Counted from the first letter of the stretch, positions 18,487-28,253 are shown. The stretch is 64,000 nucleotides of DNA from Nostoc sp. ATCC 53789 (GCF_009873495.1 NZ_CP046703.1:2604001-2668000); one strand, 5' to 3'. Notes: generated by a model not told the origin, from the sequence alone. Translations and numbers: made by a program.

Positions 18487-21348
18487 TTAATAACTCTGTT
18501 GCACACCATTTACTACTGGTTTAACTTCAGAAAATGGATCAGTGCCGCCACCCCAGTTAAAATCACTAATTCGGATGCTAAAGCCGCCTAATTCCAACAC
18601 TGGATTGTAACGCAAGGTGATGCCATAGGTGCGACGGCTATATTCTAAAATGTAGTCAGTACTGGTTTCTCTACCAGTATCCAAGTTAACAGATGTTTGA
18701 AAGCCTAAGCGAAAAGGGCCATAAATTTGCTGTGATATCCCAGCAGTCAAAACTTTGTTATCAACGGAGCGATCAAACAAAAAGGGTGATAATCCGTTGT
18801 TTAAGCCTTGAGAGAAACTAATATTAAAGGCGGTATAGTCGAAAAAAGGGCGAGAAAAATGACCAACTTGTCCTTGTAAACCAATTCTCGCAGTTAGGGT
18901 GCTTTGGTTATCACCATTGCTGTAATAACTCGTAGTGCCAGTAAGTCCACCAATCGCTTGCAAGTAAGGAACTACAGGGTTAGCCGTGTATCGTAATCCC
19001 TCAGTGGCAGTGGGCGGTAATGGTTTTCCCTGCCACAGTAACACCCCAGTACTGAGGTCAGCACTAGCTTGGAAACGACCTAGTGAAATGCGATCGTTTT
19101 CCCGTATGGGTTCTAGTAAGTCTTGGCGATCGGTATTGGCATCGATATACTGAGCGCTTCCCTGATAGGTGAGGTTGATGCCACTTTTTCCTAAAGGAAT
19201 CACAGGAGAGGTAATAATGCCCCCAAAACTGCTCTGGACAGTTTGAAAACCGAGAGTACCGTTGTAGAGGCGATCGCGGTAATTATATTGCACATTCAAG
19301 AGATGGGGAAGGGAAGTGCCTATTATCTGACGCAATCCCAAATTCACCCGCAAATTGTCTTCCACCTTGTCTAAGTCAAAACTGGTTAACTCCCCAGTTC
19401 CTTCAATTACTGCTCGTGGACTCAAAACAGAATTTACCTTTGTCTTGACAGCAAACAATGAGCCTAAGTTACCTATACCTTCTTGCACACCTCTCTGTAC
19501 TAGTAACTGAGGCGTGATTGTCCAGCTTGTCTTCTCTGTATCGATCACTGGAAAACCACGCTCAATATACAAACCACCTCGCTTATCTCCATCATAGCCG
19601 GGAGAAACTATTGCAGGTGTAACGTCCCGCTCCCGGCGGTCAATCGTCTGCTGATTCACCGGAATTGGTAAGGAGATTCTTTGATCCAATACCAAACGCT
19701 GTCGCTGTGTTCTAATGCGGTCTACTAAGGGTGTTTCTCGTGTCAGAGTTACTGTATCTGCGCGTAACTCTAGTTCTGGAGGTGAAAAAGGATCGTTGGT
19801 GATGCGGACATCCCTTGCTTGCCAGCCTTGCGGATAGAAGTCAATGTGTTCAGCTTCAAATCTGAGCCGATTGACTACACCTCCTGTTTTCGGGGGTGAG
19901 AGGTTGCTAGCATCAGCCTGACCCCCGACTGTAAAATCAATTCCTCCAGGGCTGCTTACACCAGAAAGGGGCTGATTGGCTCTAATGCGATCGCTAGGCG
20001 GACGTTTTGTTACTCCACCAGCAGCTGCATCTATGGGTGAGAAAGCAAAATCTGTTTGTGCTGAGGGCACATAAATTTCTCCTCTACCATTTAAGAGTTC
20101 TCCATTATCTTGAACAAAGTTATAGGTAAAGCGTTGTCCACGCAGTATCTGATCGCCCCTGGTTAAAGTTACGTTGCCTTCCCCCGCAGCAATTAAGTTG
20201 TCTAAATTAACTTGCAAGCGATCAGCATCCACCACCGCCCCATCAAATCGCACAACTACATTTCCAACAGCTGTAATAATTCGCCGTTGCTCGTCATACT
20301 CTTGCCGATCTGAAGTGACTTCTACAATTCTCGGTTTGGCTGGCGGTTTGCTAGCTGGTGCTTGTGGCTGATTGGTGGTATTTACTGGTGGTGTAGATGT
20401 TGGCGCTTGAGTTTGTTGTTGGACTTGGGAACTGAATTCTACAGTGATGGGCGTTGGGAGTTGCTTTGTCGGATTACGAGACTGGAATTTTATAAAATTT
20501 TGTACTGATTGAGAACTTGGTGCAAGATCGGCAGCAGATAGAGAGATATTGTCTTTTTGTGAAGACTGTGGCGCAGTAATGTCACTTAGCTGTTTTTGCT
20601 GCCCTAACTTCTTAGCTAAAATTTCCGCCTTGGATTCGACTAACTTATTGCTGGTTGTAACCCTTGGGACAACTGGAATAGAAGGCGGAGATTGGGCGAC
20701 AAGGGGACTTGGAGAGACCCTATAGTTCAATCGTAGAGAGTCCAAAAAGGTTTGTTTGTCTCTACCAATAGAATTGGAATTTAGTGTAGACGCAAAGCGG
20801 CTTGTCGTTAGACCTTGCTCACCGAGTTTTTGAGAAGGTTCAGGTTTTGCATTTAGGGAAGGCTCCGCTCCAACTTTTTTTGGCAATGCAGTGGCTTCTG
20901 TTTGCATCTCCCGTTTGCGTAACGCCGCTCTTAGGAGAAGCTCTGAGTTGCGGTGTTCGACGCTCGGATGGCCATTAGAGGTTTTAATATCGTGCGTTGG
21001 ATAACCAACCAGCAGCGATCGCCCCAACGCAGCACTTCCTGAGTCGGTAATGGGGGAAATCTCTGGTGGGAAGGTTTCTGGTGGATGAGGTACAGAGGAA
21101 GTTTCGGCAACTACTGAGTCATCCTGAGTTGAGTTGATGGGAGTTGGCAATGGCGAATTACTTTTGGTGTCACCCGCAATCGACAACTCAGGCAAATCCT
21201 TGGACTGCTTGGATTTGTCTGTCTTTTCCTGCATTCCAGTTTCTACAACTGAAAGAAACTTTGTATGACTAGCAGATGAGGTGGGATTTACAGGTTGTAA
21301 AGATTCGAGGATAGGAGGCGGATTGGGTGGCAGAACTGGATGAAGCAT
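18487..21348 (-). CDS. DUF3769 outer-membrane protein, LptD-like
   Basis: 953 residues from the ATG at 21348; the frame continues upstream to a TTG at 21372. The first about 320 residues are Pro/Ser/Gln-rich and low in order. Then comes an OstA/LptA-like domain (IVEVTSDRQEYDEQRRIITAVGN, later GNVTLTRGDQILRGQRF), and then a large C-terminal beta-barrel region rich in alternating strands (e.g. NVQYNYRDRLYNGTLGFQ). This layout is that of cyanobacterial DUF3769 proteins, thought to serve in lipopolysaccharide delivery to the outer membrane. The disordered part carries repeat DNA: GTAGACGCAAAGCGGCTT at 20786-20803, read as SRFAST. Confidence 0.85.
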   Translation of the reverse strand: MLHPVLPPNPPPILESLQPVNPTSSASHTKFLSVVETGMQEKTDKSKQSKDLPELSIAGDTKSNSPLPTPINSTQDDSVVAETSSVPHPPETFPPEISPITDSGSAALGRSLLVGYPTHDIKTSNGHPSVEHRNSELLLRAALRKREMQTEATALPKKVGAEPSLNAKPEPSQKLGEQGLTTSRFASTLNSNSIGRDKQTFLDSLRLNYRVSPSPLVAQSPPSIPVVPRVTTSNKLVESKAEILAKKLGQQKQLSDITAPQSSQKDNISLSAADLAPSSQSVQNFIKFQSRNPTKQLPTPITVEFSSQVQQQTQAPTSTPPVNTTNQPQAPASKPPAKPRIVEVTSDRQEYDEQRRIITAVGNVVVRFDGAVVDADRLQVNLDNLIAAGEGNVTLTRGDQILRGQRFTYNFVQDNGELLNGRGEIYVPSAQTDFAFSPIDAAAGGVTKRPPSDRIRANQPLSGVSSPGGIDFTVGGQADASNLSPPKTGGVVNRLRFEAEHIDFYPQGWQARDVRITNDPFSPPELELRADTVTLTRETPLVDRIRTQRQRLVLDQRISLPIPVNQQTIDRRERDVTPAIVSPGYDGDKRGGLYIERGFPVIDTEKTSWTITPQLLVQRGVQEGIGNLGSLFAVKTKVNSVLSPRAVIEGTGELTSFDLDKVEDNLRVNLGLRQIIGTSLPHLLNVQYNYRDRLYNGTLGFQTVQSSFGGIITSPVIPLGKSGINLTYQGSAQYIDANTDRQDLLEPIRENDRISLGRFQASADLSTGVLLWQGKPLPPTATEGLRYTANPVVPYLQAIGGLTGTTSYYSNGDNQSTLTARIGLQGQVGHFSRPFFDYTAFNISFSQGLNNGLSPFLFDRSVDNKVLTAGISQQIYGPFRLGFQTSVNLDTGRETSTDYILEYSRRTYGITLRYNPVLELGGFSIRISDFNWGGGTDPFSEVKPVVNGVQQSY

Positions 21349-21543
21349 ATTTGAGCAAAATCGGGCTAACAAACAGCCAAATGACGGACGGAAGGATAAA
21401 CATACATTCTGCCTTCCGACTGTCGCCTTCTGCTACCTACAGCAAGCTACCTGGAGGAAGAAACTTACTAAATTTCGCTTAGTAAGTTTCTGTGGCGTTT
21501 AGTATTTTCCGCCTTCCAAAGTCGCGGATGATTTATCGCCCTT

Positions 21544-21660
21544 TTACTCTAAGTCCCGACGGCCGGGGTTACGAGCAGGATCGTTCGACAAAAATCCGAA
21601 GATGAAGATAGTTACGAAGAAGGCAACAACAATATAAACAGCGATTTTTAAAGTCAGCAT
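21544..21660 (-). CDS. psbI: Photosystem II reaction centre protein I
   Basis: 38 codons. The protein starts [16 protein letters not shown] and ends [13 protein letters not shown], the standard PsbI sequence: one membrane helix followed by a charged C-terminus. PsbI sits beside the D1 and CP43 subunits and helps early assembly of photosystem II. It stands alone, 195 bases upstream of the DUF3769 gene on the same strand. Confidence 0.97.
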
Positions 21661-22162
21661 AGAAATATCTCCAACGGGTAAAACAAAGAAAGCTTTTCTT
21701 TGAGGATCTGCCATGCAGAAAAGATAGCTACTTTATATTACCCAAATCTCGTCCCTTTTTTAGAGGACTGTGGGGACATGGGACTGGGCACTTAGAGACT
21801 AGGGACTAGCAGTACCTACTCTACAGTTATTGAGAATGGTGCAAAATGTCAGTTGTCTGACTTTTAGATGCCCTTAAAAATAACTCAGAAACTGCTTACT
21901 CCAGTTTGTGACGTTAACTGACAGCAAAAGTTTCTTCCCAAAGGCAACATATTAAATAAAGGTTATGGGAAATAGTTGCCAGAATACGGTTCGGTTAAAG
22001 GGGAAAGGGAAAAGGGGAAAGGTTTTGAATACATCCTTTATCCTTTACCCCCGCCCCTTATCCCCAGAGGGTATTCCACTTTCCCATTCCCCAGACCAGA
22101 AGGAAAGTAAAAAATGCTTATCCGAACCGTATTGATAGCTACCATGCCCCCTGTCCCATTCC
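21661..22162. other. Intergenic, psbI upstream region and MITE
   Basis: The first about 120 bases would hold the psbI promoter (minus strand). The rest is dominated by the inverted-repeat element at 21983-22133. No gene seen. Confidence 0.6.
21983..22133. repeat. MITE-like element, TIR family AATACNNNTCGGTTAA, copy 1
   Basis: Left end AATACGGTTCGGTTAA; right end, read inward, AATACGGTTCGGATAA. The inside is a GGGGAAA polypurine tract facing a CCCCTTT-type tract. Other copies are at 50644-50752 and 60227-60476. Confidence 0.75.
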
Positions 22163-22864
22163 CTATTTCTCAGTCTGAACTTTTGCTAGGTCTTTACCAA
22201 TTCGGTTTTTGACTACTCGTGCAGGTATACCTACAGCAACGGAGAAAGGAGGAATATCTTTATTGACAACTGCTCCCGCACCAATAACACTACCTTTGCC
22301 GATGGTAACGCCATCTAATACCGTTACTCCATGACCTAGCCAACAATCATCTTCAATCACAATTCCCTTGCGAGTAACACCTTGGTATTTAATTAGCTCC
22401 ATCGGATCGGCAAAATTATGATTATTGGCATATATCCCGGAGTGGGCAGCAATCATGCAGTGTTTGCCAATTTTAATGTCTCCTGGCCCCTCAATACACA
22501 CGTTGGGAGCAATAAAGGTGTCTTCATCAATATGTATACACGTATCTTCCAAACACCCTATATCAACGTTACGCTCAATAGCTACTCTATTGCCTAGATG
22601 AATTTTATTATTTTTGTGTCCCCTAGCATTCATCCGCACACCCTTGAAAATATAGACTCCACTGCCTATCTCAATACAAGAAGTACCGTTAAATTCAACA
22701 CCATTTTGAATATAAACTGGGCTGCCTATTTGGGCAAAAATACTCCGATATCCTAAACTACGCAACTTTGGCCCCAAAATAAGTGTAGGAAGATCCCCTA
22801 ACACAGTAGTTACTACAAGTTCTTGCACACGCTGCAATTTGGAAAAATATTGCTCGTTAGGCAT
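22163..22864 (-). CDS. Hexapeptide-repeat acyltransferase
   Basis: 233 residues from the ATG at 22864; the frame extends to a TTG at 22882. Left-handed beta-helix repeats of the (I/V)GxGxxI type run through the middle and end, e.g. IGSGVYIF, IGKHCMIAAHSGIYANNHNF, IEDDCWLGHGVTVLDGVTIGKGSVIGAGAVV, as in the maltose/galactoside O-acetyltransferase family. The His in ANNHNF fits the catalytic His. It likely acetylates a sugar for a polysaccharide. It stands alone. Confidence 0.88.
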   Translation of the reverse strand: MPNEQYFSKLQRVQELVVTTVLGDLPTLILGPKLRSLGYRSIFAQIGSPVYIQNGVEFNGTSCIEIGSGVYIFKGVRMNARGHKNNKIHLGNRVAIERNVDIGCLEDTCIHIDEDTFIAPNVCIEGPGDIKIGKHCMIAAHSGIYANNHNFADPMELIKYQGVTRKGIVIEDDCWLGHGVTVLDGVTIGKGSVIGAGAVVNKDIPPFSVAVGIPARVVKNRIGKDLAKVQTEK

Positions 22865-23483
22865 GGCTACATATCTCTTCAATTAATTGTTGTTGACAGT
22901 ATTGAAAGTTTTTTGCCTGTATCCTACTCTTCTGCCAATACTAAGAGATATCGTATTTTTTAATACATTAAACTTAGTTGGCAGTATTACCGAAATTTAC
23001 CCATATTTTTAGATGATTTTCCAAAATTTGGAAAACCTCCAGTCTGGCTTTAACTAGGTGAGCAACTCTTGAAATTATGTGTGTTAGAATTACCCACTTA
23101 ATATGCACAACTACCTTGGATGTCACAGAAGCTTTTGTACCAGTCAAGGCATGTAAAAACTTTGCTTCTTTTTCGCCAGAGCAATTAACAAAAAATCTTA
23201 GTGCATTGCAGGGTCAAACCCCAGACTATGAAATTATCTGATGGGTAAAATGGTTGGTTTAGATAGGATACTGTTTTGGTTATCTGGCAAATTTGCAAAG
23301 CTTGTTACGCAACTAAGGGATTGAGTTGTTTGCCTTGAGGCTACTTCCTATCAGGCGGTTTTAGTCTTTTAAAACAACTCAGTTCCACAAGCTATGTTGC
23401 AACAAAAAATACATTTAACTAGACTATATTCAAAAATTTAGATAAAATTTCTGCCTAGCATAACAATGTAATTATTGTTGGGT

Positions 23484-23519
23484 CTAATTGGGTATTATTG
23501 CCCCAAAAAGCCCAATTAG
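23484..23519 (-). terminator. Hairpin at the stop of the 54-codon ORF
   Basis: Perfect 9-bp stem CTAATTGGG / CCCAATTAG with an 18-base loop. The stem overlaps the ORF stop codon. No T-tract follows on either strand, so a terminator role is only possible. Confidence 0.45.
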
Positions 23520-23680
23520 GGTGGATTATCCCCTACATCAGCCATCACATTGAAGTTGACCATCGGTGCAAACAAGTAAGCGCTTCCCCGACTGCTATGA
23601 CGGCTTTCTTGCAACGAATTTCTAGAGTATGCTGCTCCAATCATGTTGCACACAGATGATTTACAGACTAGCAAATTCAT
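23516..23680 (-). CDS. Small ORF, 54 residues, unknown
   Basis: An open frame from ATG 23680 with a second ATG at codon 13 (23644). The product starts MNLLVCKSSVCNMIGAAYS, continues with SSRGSAYLFAPMVNF and ends ADVGDNPP. It is not repetitive, uses ordinary codons and has a mixed composition with two Cys near the start. There is no clear ribosome-binding site. A leader-plus-core peptide precursor or a small regulator are both possible, and neither can be shown from the sequence. I do not recognise the family. Confidence 0.42.
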   Translation of the reverse strand: MNLLVCKSSVCNMIGAAYSRNSLQESRHSSRGSAYLFAPMVNFNVMADVGDNPP

Positions 23681-24222
23681 GTTTGTAATTACATGAATCG
23701 TTTTTAATAACAGTTGCTTTTAACAATAACACATTTTATTTTTAGTGGAACACTCTTAATAAATAAGTTGATTGGTGATGAGAATATTGTAAATTAGCTA
23801 ACTTTTTTTATGGAGCTATCGCTACTCTTAAATAATTTTATACACTTAGATAAAATTCATGGAGGACGGTAATTTTAAAAATGATCACGGATGTTAATTG
23901 TCTTTTAGTCTATATTTCTACCTTTGCTTGTCCAAGTAATTTTATAATTGGGCGTTAAACTCAGAATGATATCTACTATACTGATGACACCCTCTTCGTT
24001 CAAAAGCTCAAAATTTTCTTCTTCCTTATTACTTATATCTAAAAATTTGTAAATCACCCATTCGGGTGAGCCAAGCGGGTGATGCGTGCTTGGTGTTACT
24101 CATTATAAATTTTATTGTAAAGAAAGCTAAAACTTAGCTTAGTTTCCAGAAGAAGTCCACAAAACAACATCAAATTGACCACATTGAGGTATCGGTTTTA
24201 ACTCACACACTTGGTTCAAATT

Positions 24223-24546
24223 ATGGCTTTAATTAAAGAAATTGTCCAAGAAGCTCTAAATAGCGGCTATCTGAGTGTTGTAGCCGAAGAACAACTGCGA
24301 TCGCAACTTCAAAGTAATTATGACTCAGAAGACCTAGATGCCTGGATCATTTTACAGCGAGCTATTGTAGCGGGTGATGTTAAACAAGAGTCGCGCCGAA
24401 AAAAAGCTTCTCTTTCTCCTAAAGCCAAGGACGCTTCATCAAGTATCAAACTTGCTTATCAAATGGCAGCGGAGATTGCTTATGCAGCTGCTGTAGCTTT
24501 GTCAATGACAAAAAATACCAAAGACCAGCCTTCACTAGGTTCATAA
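24223..24546 (+). CDS. Small hypothetical protein
   Basis: 107 residues from the ATG at 24223. Helical throughout: IKEIVQEALNSGYLSVVAEEQLRSQL looks like a two-helix unit, then a basic linker (ESRRKKASLSPKAKD), then an Ala-rich helix (MAAEIAYAAAVALSM). No known motif. It lies between two long untranslated stretches, and a possible terminator follows at 24593-24643. Confidence 0.65.
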   Translation: MALIKEIVQEALNSGYLSVVAEEQLRSQLQSNYDSEDLDAWIILQRAIVAGDVKQESRRKKASLSPKAKDASSSIKLAYQMAAEIAYAAAVALSMTKNTKDQPSLGS

Positions 24547-25115
24547 GATTACAGGCTAAGAAGTTATTTTCCTGATTTAGTATCCAAAATTTATACCAAG
24601 TAGTTTGCGACGCTTTTCTAGTTAACTCCTTGGTATTATTTTTACGCCTTCCTCTTTTAAGTGATGTCTACATGGGTTATTTTGTATCACATCTTCTCAA
24701 ACTAATCCTTAACCTAAGAATCATAGCTGCTTATTTTCCAGCGCAATTTTATTAAAAAATAATTAAAATTTTAACCTTTGTGGAAACAGCTACGATGAAA
24801 TTTCACCCTCAGCCAAGACAGTAGAACTGATCCCCGGAAGCAATACTAAAATAAATATAAATTATTTGTTCAAAACTAGATTTTTTTAAGTGATACATAC
24901 CACTCAATGATTAAATCTTAATATACCAAGTATATGGCTGAGAGTAACGCATAGAATTAGAAACACCTTGGTGTAAACTTTAGCAACGATGTTAAAAAGA
25001 ATTCTCAATGCTTAACAAAGTCATCGCTTCTTCACAAACTACAGTATAAAGAATTGGCAACATTGGTAAAGACAGTAAACAATAACCATAACTAAACTTG
25101 GAGTTTTGCCAACCT
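24547..25115. other. Intergenic, upstream of glucan phosphorylase
   Basis: 570 bases. An inverted repeat ATACCAAG / CTTGGTAT (24593-24600 and 24629-24636) followed by TATTTTT is a plausible terminator for the small gene before it. The rest is AT-rich and presumably contains the phosphorylase promoter; no further gene is seen. Confidence 0.55.
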
Positions 25116-27680
25116 ATGCAGCCAATTCGCACATTTAACGTATCCCCTTCACTACCACCGCGACTCGAACCACTGCGGCGGCTAGCATATAACTTGCACT
25201 GGGATTGGAACGTTGAGAGCAAAGATTTATTTCGTCGCTTAGACTCTGACTTGTGGGAGTCTAGCCATCATAACCCAGTGTTGATGCTCGGTACTATCTC
25301 TCAATCGCGGCTTTTGGAAGTTGTCGAAGATGAAGGCTTTCTCGCGCAAATGGATCGAGCTGACCGTCAGTTAGATGATTATTTGCAAGAACGCACTTGG
25401 TATCAAAAACAACGGGAGCAAAAACCAAAAGAATGCTACGCCTATTTTTCGGCGGAATTTGGACTTGTCGATTGTTTACCCGTCTATTCGGGGGGCTTGG
25501 GAGTTCTGGCGGGGGATCACCTCAAATCTGCTAGTGACTTGGGGCTACCGCTTGTCGGTGTAGGTTTGCTGTATCAGCAAGGCTACTTTGCCCAGTATCT
25601 CAATGCTGATGGCTGGCAGCAAGAACGCTACTTGCTCAATGATTTTTATAATATGCCCTTGCATCTAGAGCGCAATGCCGATGGTTCAGAACTACGGATT
25701 GCGGTAGATTATCCTGGACGCAAGGTATACGCTAGAGTTTGGCGCGTACAGGTGGGAACTGTTCCCTTGTATCTGCTTGACACCAATATTGAACCCAACA
25801 ACACTTACGACCACGACATTACAGATCAGCTGTATGGTGGCGACATCGATATGCGTATCCACCAGGAAATCATGCTGGGGATCGGTGGTGTGCAAATGCT
25901 CAAAGCTTTGGGGCTGAAAGTCACCGCTTACCACATGAATGAAGGCCACGCCGCCTTCTCTGCCCTAGAACGCATCCGCTTGCTGATTCAGGAAGAAGGG
26001 CTGAGTTATGCCCAAGCTAAACAGGTGGTGGCTTCCAGTAATATCTTTACTACCCACACGCCAGTACCAGCAGGGATTGACTTATTCGCTCCCGACAAAA
26101 TGCTGCACTACTTGGGGTACTATGCAGAGATATTTGGGTTGCCCAAAGAGCAATTTTTAGGACTGGGGCGCGAGAATACAGGTGATTTATCTGGGCCTTT
26201 CAGTATGGCGGTGCTGGCTTTGAAAATGGCAACATTTTCTAACGGTGTCGCACAACTGCACGGGGTAGTGTCGCGGCAAATGTTCCAGGGCTTGTGGCAG
26301 AAAGTACCAGTGGAAGAAGTGCCGATCGCAGCAATTACTAATGGTGTCCATGCTCGGAGTTGTGTGGCGAAATCGACTCAAGAATTGTACGATCGCTATC
26401 TAGGCCCAAATTGGTCATCAGCACCACCAGATAGCCCATTGTGGGACCGGATGGATGCTATACCCGATGAGGAATTGTGGCGCAATCACGAACGCTGCCG
26501 CTTGGATATGATTTTGTATGTACGGGAGCATTTGGTCAAGCATTTAACCGATCGCGGCGCTTCTGCTTCCGAAATTATCCAGGCACAAGAAGTTTTAGAT
26601 CCTTACGCTTTCACCATCGGCTTTGCCCGTCGCTTTGCCACCTACAAACGCGCCACCCTCTGGATGCGTGATTTGGATCGGATTAAGCGGCTTCTGCTGG
26701 CTAACAAAGACCGGAAAGTGCAATTCGTAATTGCTGGTAAGGCACATCCCAAGGATATCCCCGGTAAAGAACTGATCCGCGAGATCAATCACTTTATCCG
26801 CGAACAACATTTAGAAAAACAGGTAGTGTTTGTTCCCAATTACGACATTCACATCTCCCGGTTGATGGTTGCGGGTTGCGATATCTGGTTAAATACACCG
26901 CGTCGTCCACGGGAAGCCTCTGGTACCAGTGGCATGAAAGCCGCAATGAATGGCTTGCCGAATTTAAGTGTACTAGATGGCTGGTGGGATGAAGCTGATT
27001 ACGTCCGCACAGGTTGGGCGATTGGGCACGGCGAGAATTACGACGATCCTAACTATCAAGATGAAGTAGAAGCAAATGCTCTCTACGAATTGTTAGAGAA
27101 GGAAGTTGTACCGCTATTTTATGAACACCGGGATACTGATGGCTTACCTCGTCCGTGGGTTGCCAAAATGAAGGATGCAATTCGGTTGAATTGTCCGTTC
27201 TTCAATACAGCACGGATGGTAGGAGAATATGCACAAAGAGCTTATTTCCCGGCTAGCGATCGCTATCATACCCTGACTGTTGATAACTATGCCCCAGCGA
27301 AAGAACTAGCTGCTTGGAAAGAAAAACTGGGCGAACACTGGTTCAACATCAGAATCAAAGATGTTGATGTATCGGCAGCTTCAGACATTGAGGTTAACCA
27401 AACTGTTGCTGTCAAAGCCAAAGTTGACTTAGCAACCTTGACCAATGATGATGTGCAGGTGGAGTTATATCAAGGTGCGATCGATGCCAATGGTGAGATT
27501 GTCAACGCTGTAACAGTGGTGATGGATTACCAAGGTGAAGATTCACAGCAATTGAGCATTTACACGGGTAATATTACTTATACCGCTTCTGGTTTACAGG
27601 GCTTGTCTTTGCGTGTATTGCCGAAAAATCCAAATCTGGCTAATGCTTATGAACCAAGGTTGATTGCTTGGGCAGAGTAA
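25116..27680 (+). CDS. glgP: Alpha-glucan (glycogen) phosphorylase
   Basis: 854 residues from the ATG at 25116; a TTG at 25098 would add six. Releases glucose 1-phosphate from alpha-1,4-glucan. Layout: an N-terminal DUF3417 segment (LRRLAYNLHWDWN), then a GT35 phosphorylase domain with YFSAEFG, NGVHARSC, the YKRATLW region and the pyridoxal-phosphate Lys in EASGTSGMKAAMNG. This is the shorter, unregulated family found in many bacteria, without the N-terminal control site of the mammalian enzyme. With the debranching enzyme at 57762 it gives glycogen breakdown. Terminator at 27716. Confidence 0.95.
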   Translation: MQPIRTFNVSPSLPPRLEPLRRLAYNLHWDWNVESKDLFRRLDSDLWESSHHNPVLMLGTISQSRLLEVVEDEGFLAQMDRADRQLDDYLQERTWYQKQREQKPKECYAYFSAEFGLVDCLPVYSGGLGVLAGDHLKSASDLGLPLVGVGLLYQQGYFAQYLNADGWQQERYLLNDFYNMPLHLERNADGSELRIAVDYPGRKVYARVWRVQVGTVPLYLLDTNIEPNNTYDHDITDQLYGGDIDMRIHQEIMLGIGGVQMLKALGLKVTAYHMNEGHAAFSALERIRLLIQEEGLSYAQAKQVVASSNIFTTHTPVPAGIDLFAPDKMLHYLGYYAEIFGLPKEQFLGLGRENTGDLSGPFSMAVLALKMATFSNGVAQLHGVVSRQMFQGLWQKVPVEEVPIAAITNGVHARSCVAKSTQELYDRYLGPNWSSAPPDSPLWDRMDAIPDEELWRNHERCRLDMILYVREHLVKHLTDRGASASEIIQAQEVLDPYAFTIGFARRFATYKRATLWMRDLDRIKRLLLANKDRKVQFVIAGKAHPKDIPGKELIREINHFIREQHLEKQVVFVPNYDIHISRLMVAGCDIWLNTPRRPREASGTSGMKAAMNGLPNLSVLDGWWDEADYVRTGWAIGHGENYDDPNYQDEVEANALYELLEKEVVPLFYEHRDTDGLPRPWVAKMKDAIRLNCPFFNTARMVGEYAQRAYFPASDRYHTLTVDNYAPAKELAAWKEKLGEHWFNIRIKDVDVSAASDIEVNQTVAVKAKVDLATLTNDDVQVELYQGAIDANGEIVNAVTVVMDYQGEDSQQLSIYTGNITYTASGLQGLSLRVLPKNPNLANAYEPRLIAWAE

Positions 27681-27715
27681 GAGTGCTGAGTAGTTATTAA
27701 ATACTCAAGAATAGG

Positions 27716-27748
27716 CGTTGCTAACTTAAGTTAGCAACGTCTTTTATA
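27716..27748. terminator. Bidirectional-type terminator hairpin
   Basis: Perfect palindrome GTTGCTAACTTAAGTTAGCA extended to a 12-bp stem (27716-27739), followed by TCTTTTATATT. It lies between the convergent phosphorylase gene and the DUF29 pseudogene and would serve the phosphorylase. Confidence 0.85.
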
Positions 27749-28216
27749 TTACAAGTTTTCAGGTAAGTAATTAATATCTAGTAGCTGTTCTAAGGTATAG
27801 GTAGAATATTGAGGTAAGTTATCGAGTTTGCCTTCAGTTTTATCAATTACATATCCTAAAGCATCATTATAAATTGATGCTAATTCTTTTTCTAAAAATT
27901 GATATAAATTCGTTGTTAACTGACGTTTTAATTGATTCCTAAAACCTCTAATTTCTGCTTTCCAATGTCCAGAATTATATTGAGATTCCTCTGTCCAGTA
28001 TTGCAGTAGCAAAAGATGTCTAATAATTTATTCTAATAAACTAGCAACCTTGGCTTTGTCTCTACGACCCAAATTTTCTAGCTCCTCAATTAAATTTTCT
28101 AAATCTAATTCTTCTAAATGGTTAGCTTTCAAGAGTTTGATTGTTTCCTCTAACCAGAGATGCTCGTCAATTTCGTAAAGCTCTTTTAAACTCAAGTTAG
28201 AACTAACTCCTTGCAT
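27749..28216 (-). pseudogene. DUF29 family gene broken by one stop codon
   Basis: Two open pieces lie in the same frame and are parted only by TAA at 28028-28030. The first reads LYEIDEHLWLEETIKLLKANHLEELDLENLIEELENLGRRDK; after the stop comes IIRHLLLLQYWTEES and it ends YTLEQLLDINYLPENL. Together these form a full-length DUF29 protein of about 155 residues. A single CAA-to-TAA change would explain the stop. Function of DUF29 proteins is unknown; they are numerous in cyanobacteria. Readthrough or a sequencing error are alternatives. Confidence 0.82.
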
Positions 28217-28253
28217 AAAACCTCTTTGAGTTAAATCTTACGACATTACAATT

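Larger units (their letters stand above)
22865..24222. other. 1.35-kb gene-poor region
   Basis: No gene of normal size. It holds a 54-codon minus-strand ORF (23516-23680, listed), its hairpin (23484-23519), a weaker 54-codon plus-strand frame at 23077-23241 beginning MCVRITHLICTTTLD with no recognised features, a 10-bp inverted repeat TGAGTTGTTT / AAACAACTCA (23322-23331 and 23372-23381) that could enclose a structured RNA, and a TCACCC-ATTC-GGGTGA tetraloop hairpin at 24054-24069. Confidence 0.6.

Noticed and set aside
23560..23620. Reading the 54-codon ORF as a PatS/PatX-type heterocyst inhibitor
   Set aside because: It has SSRGSAY but not the RGSGR-type C-terminal motif, and the motif is in the middle of the peptide.
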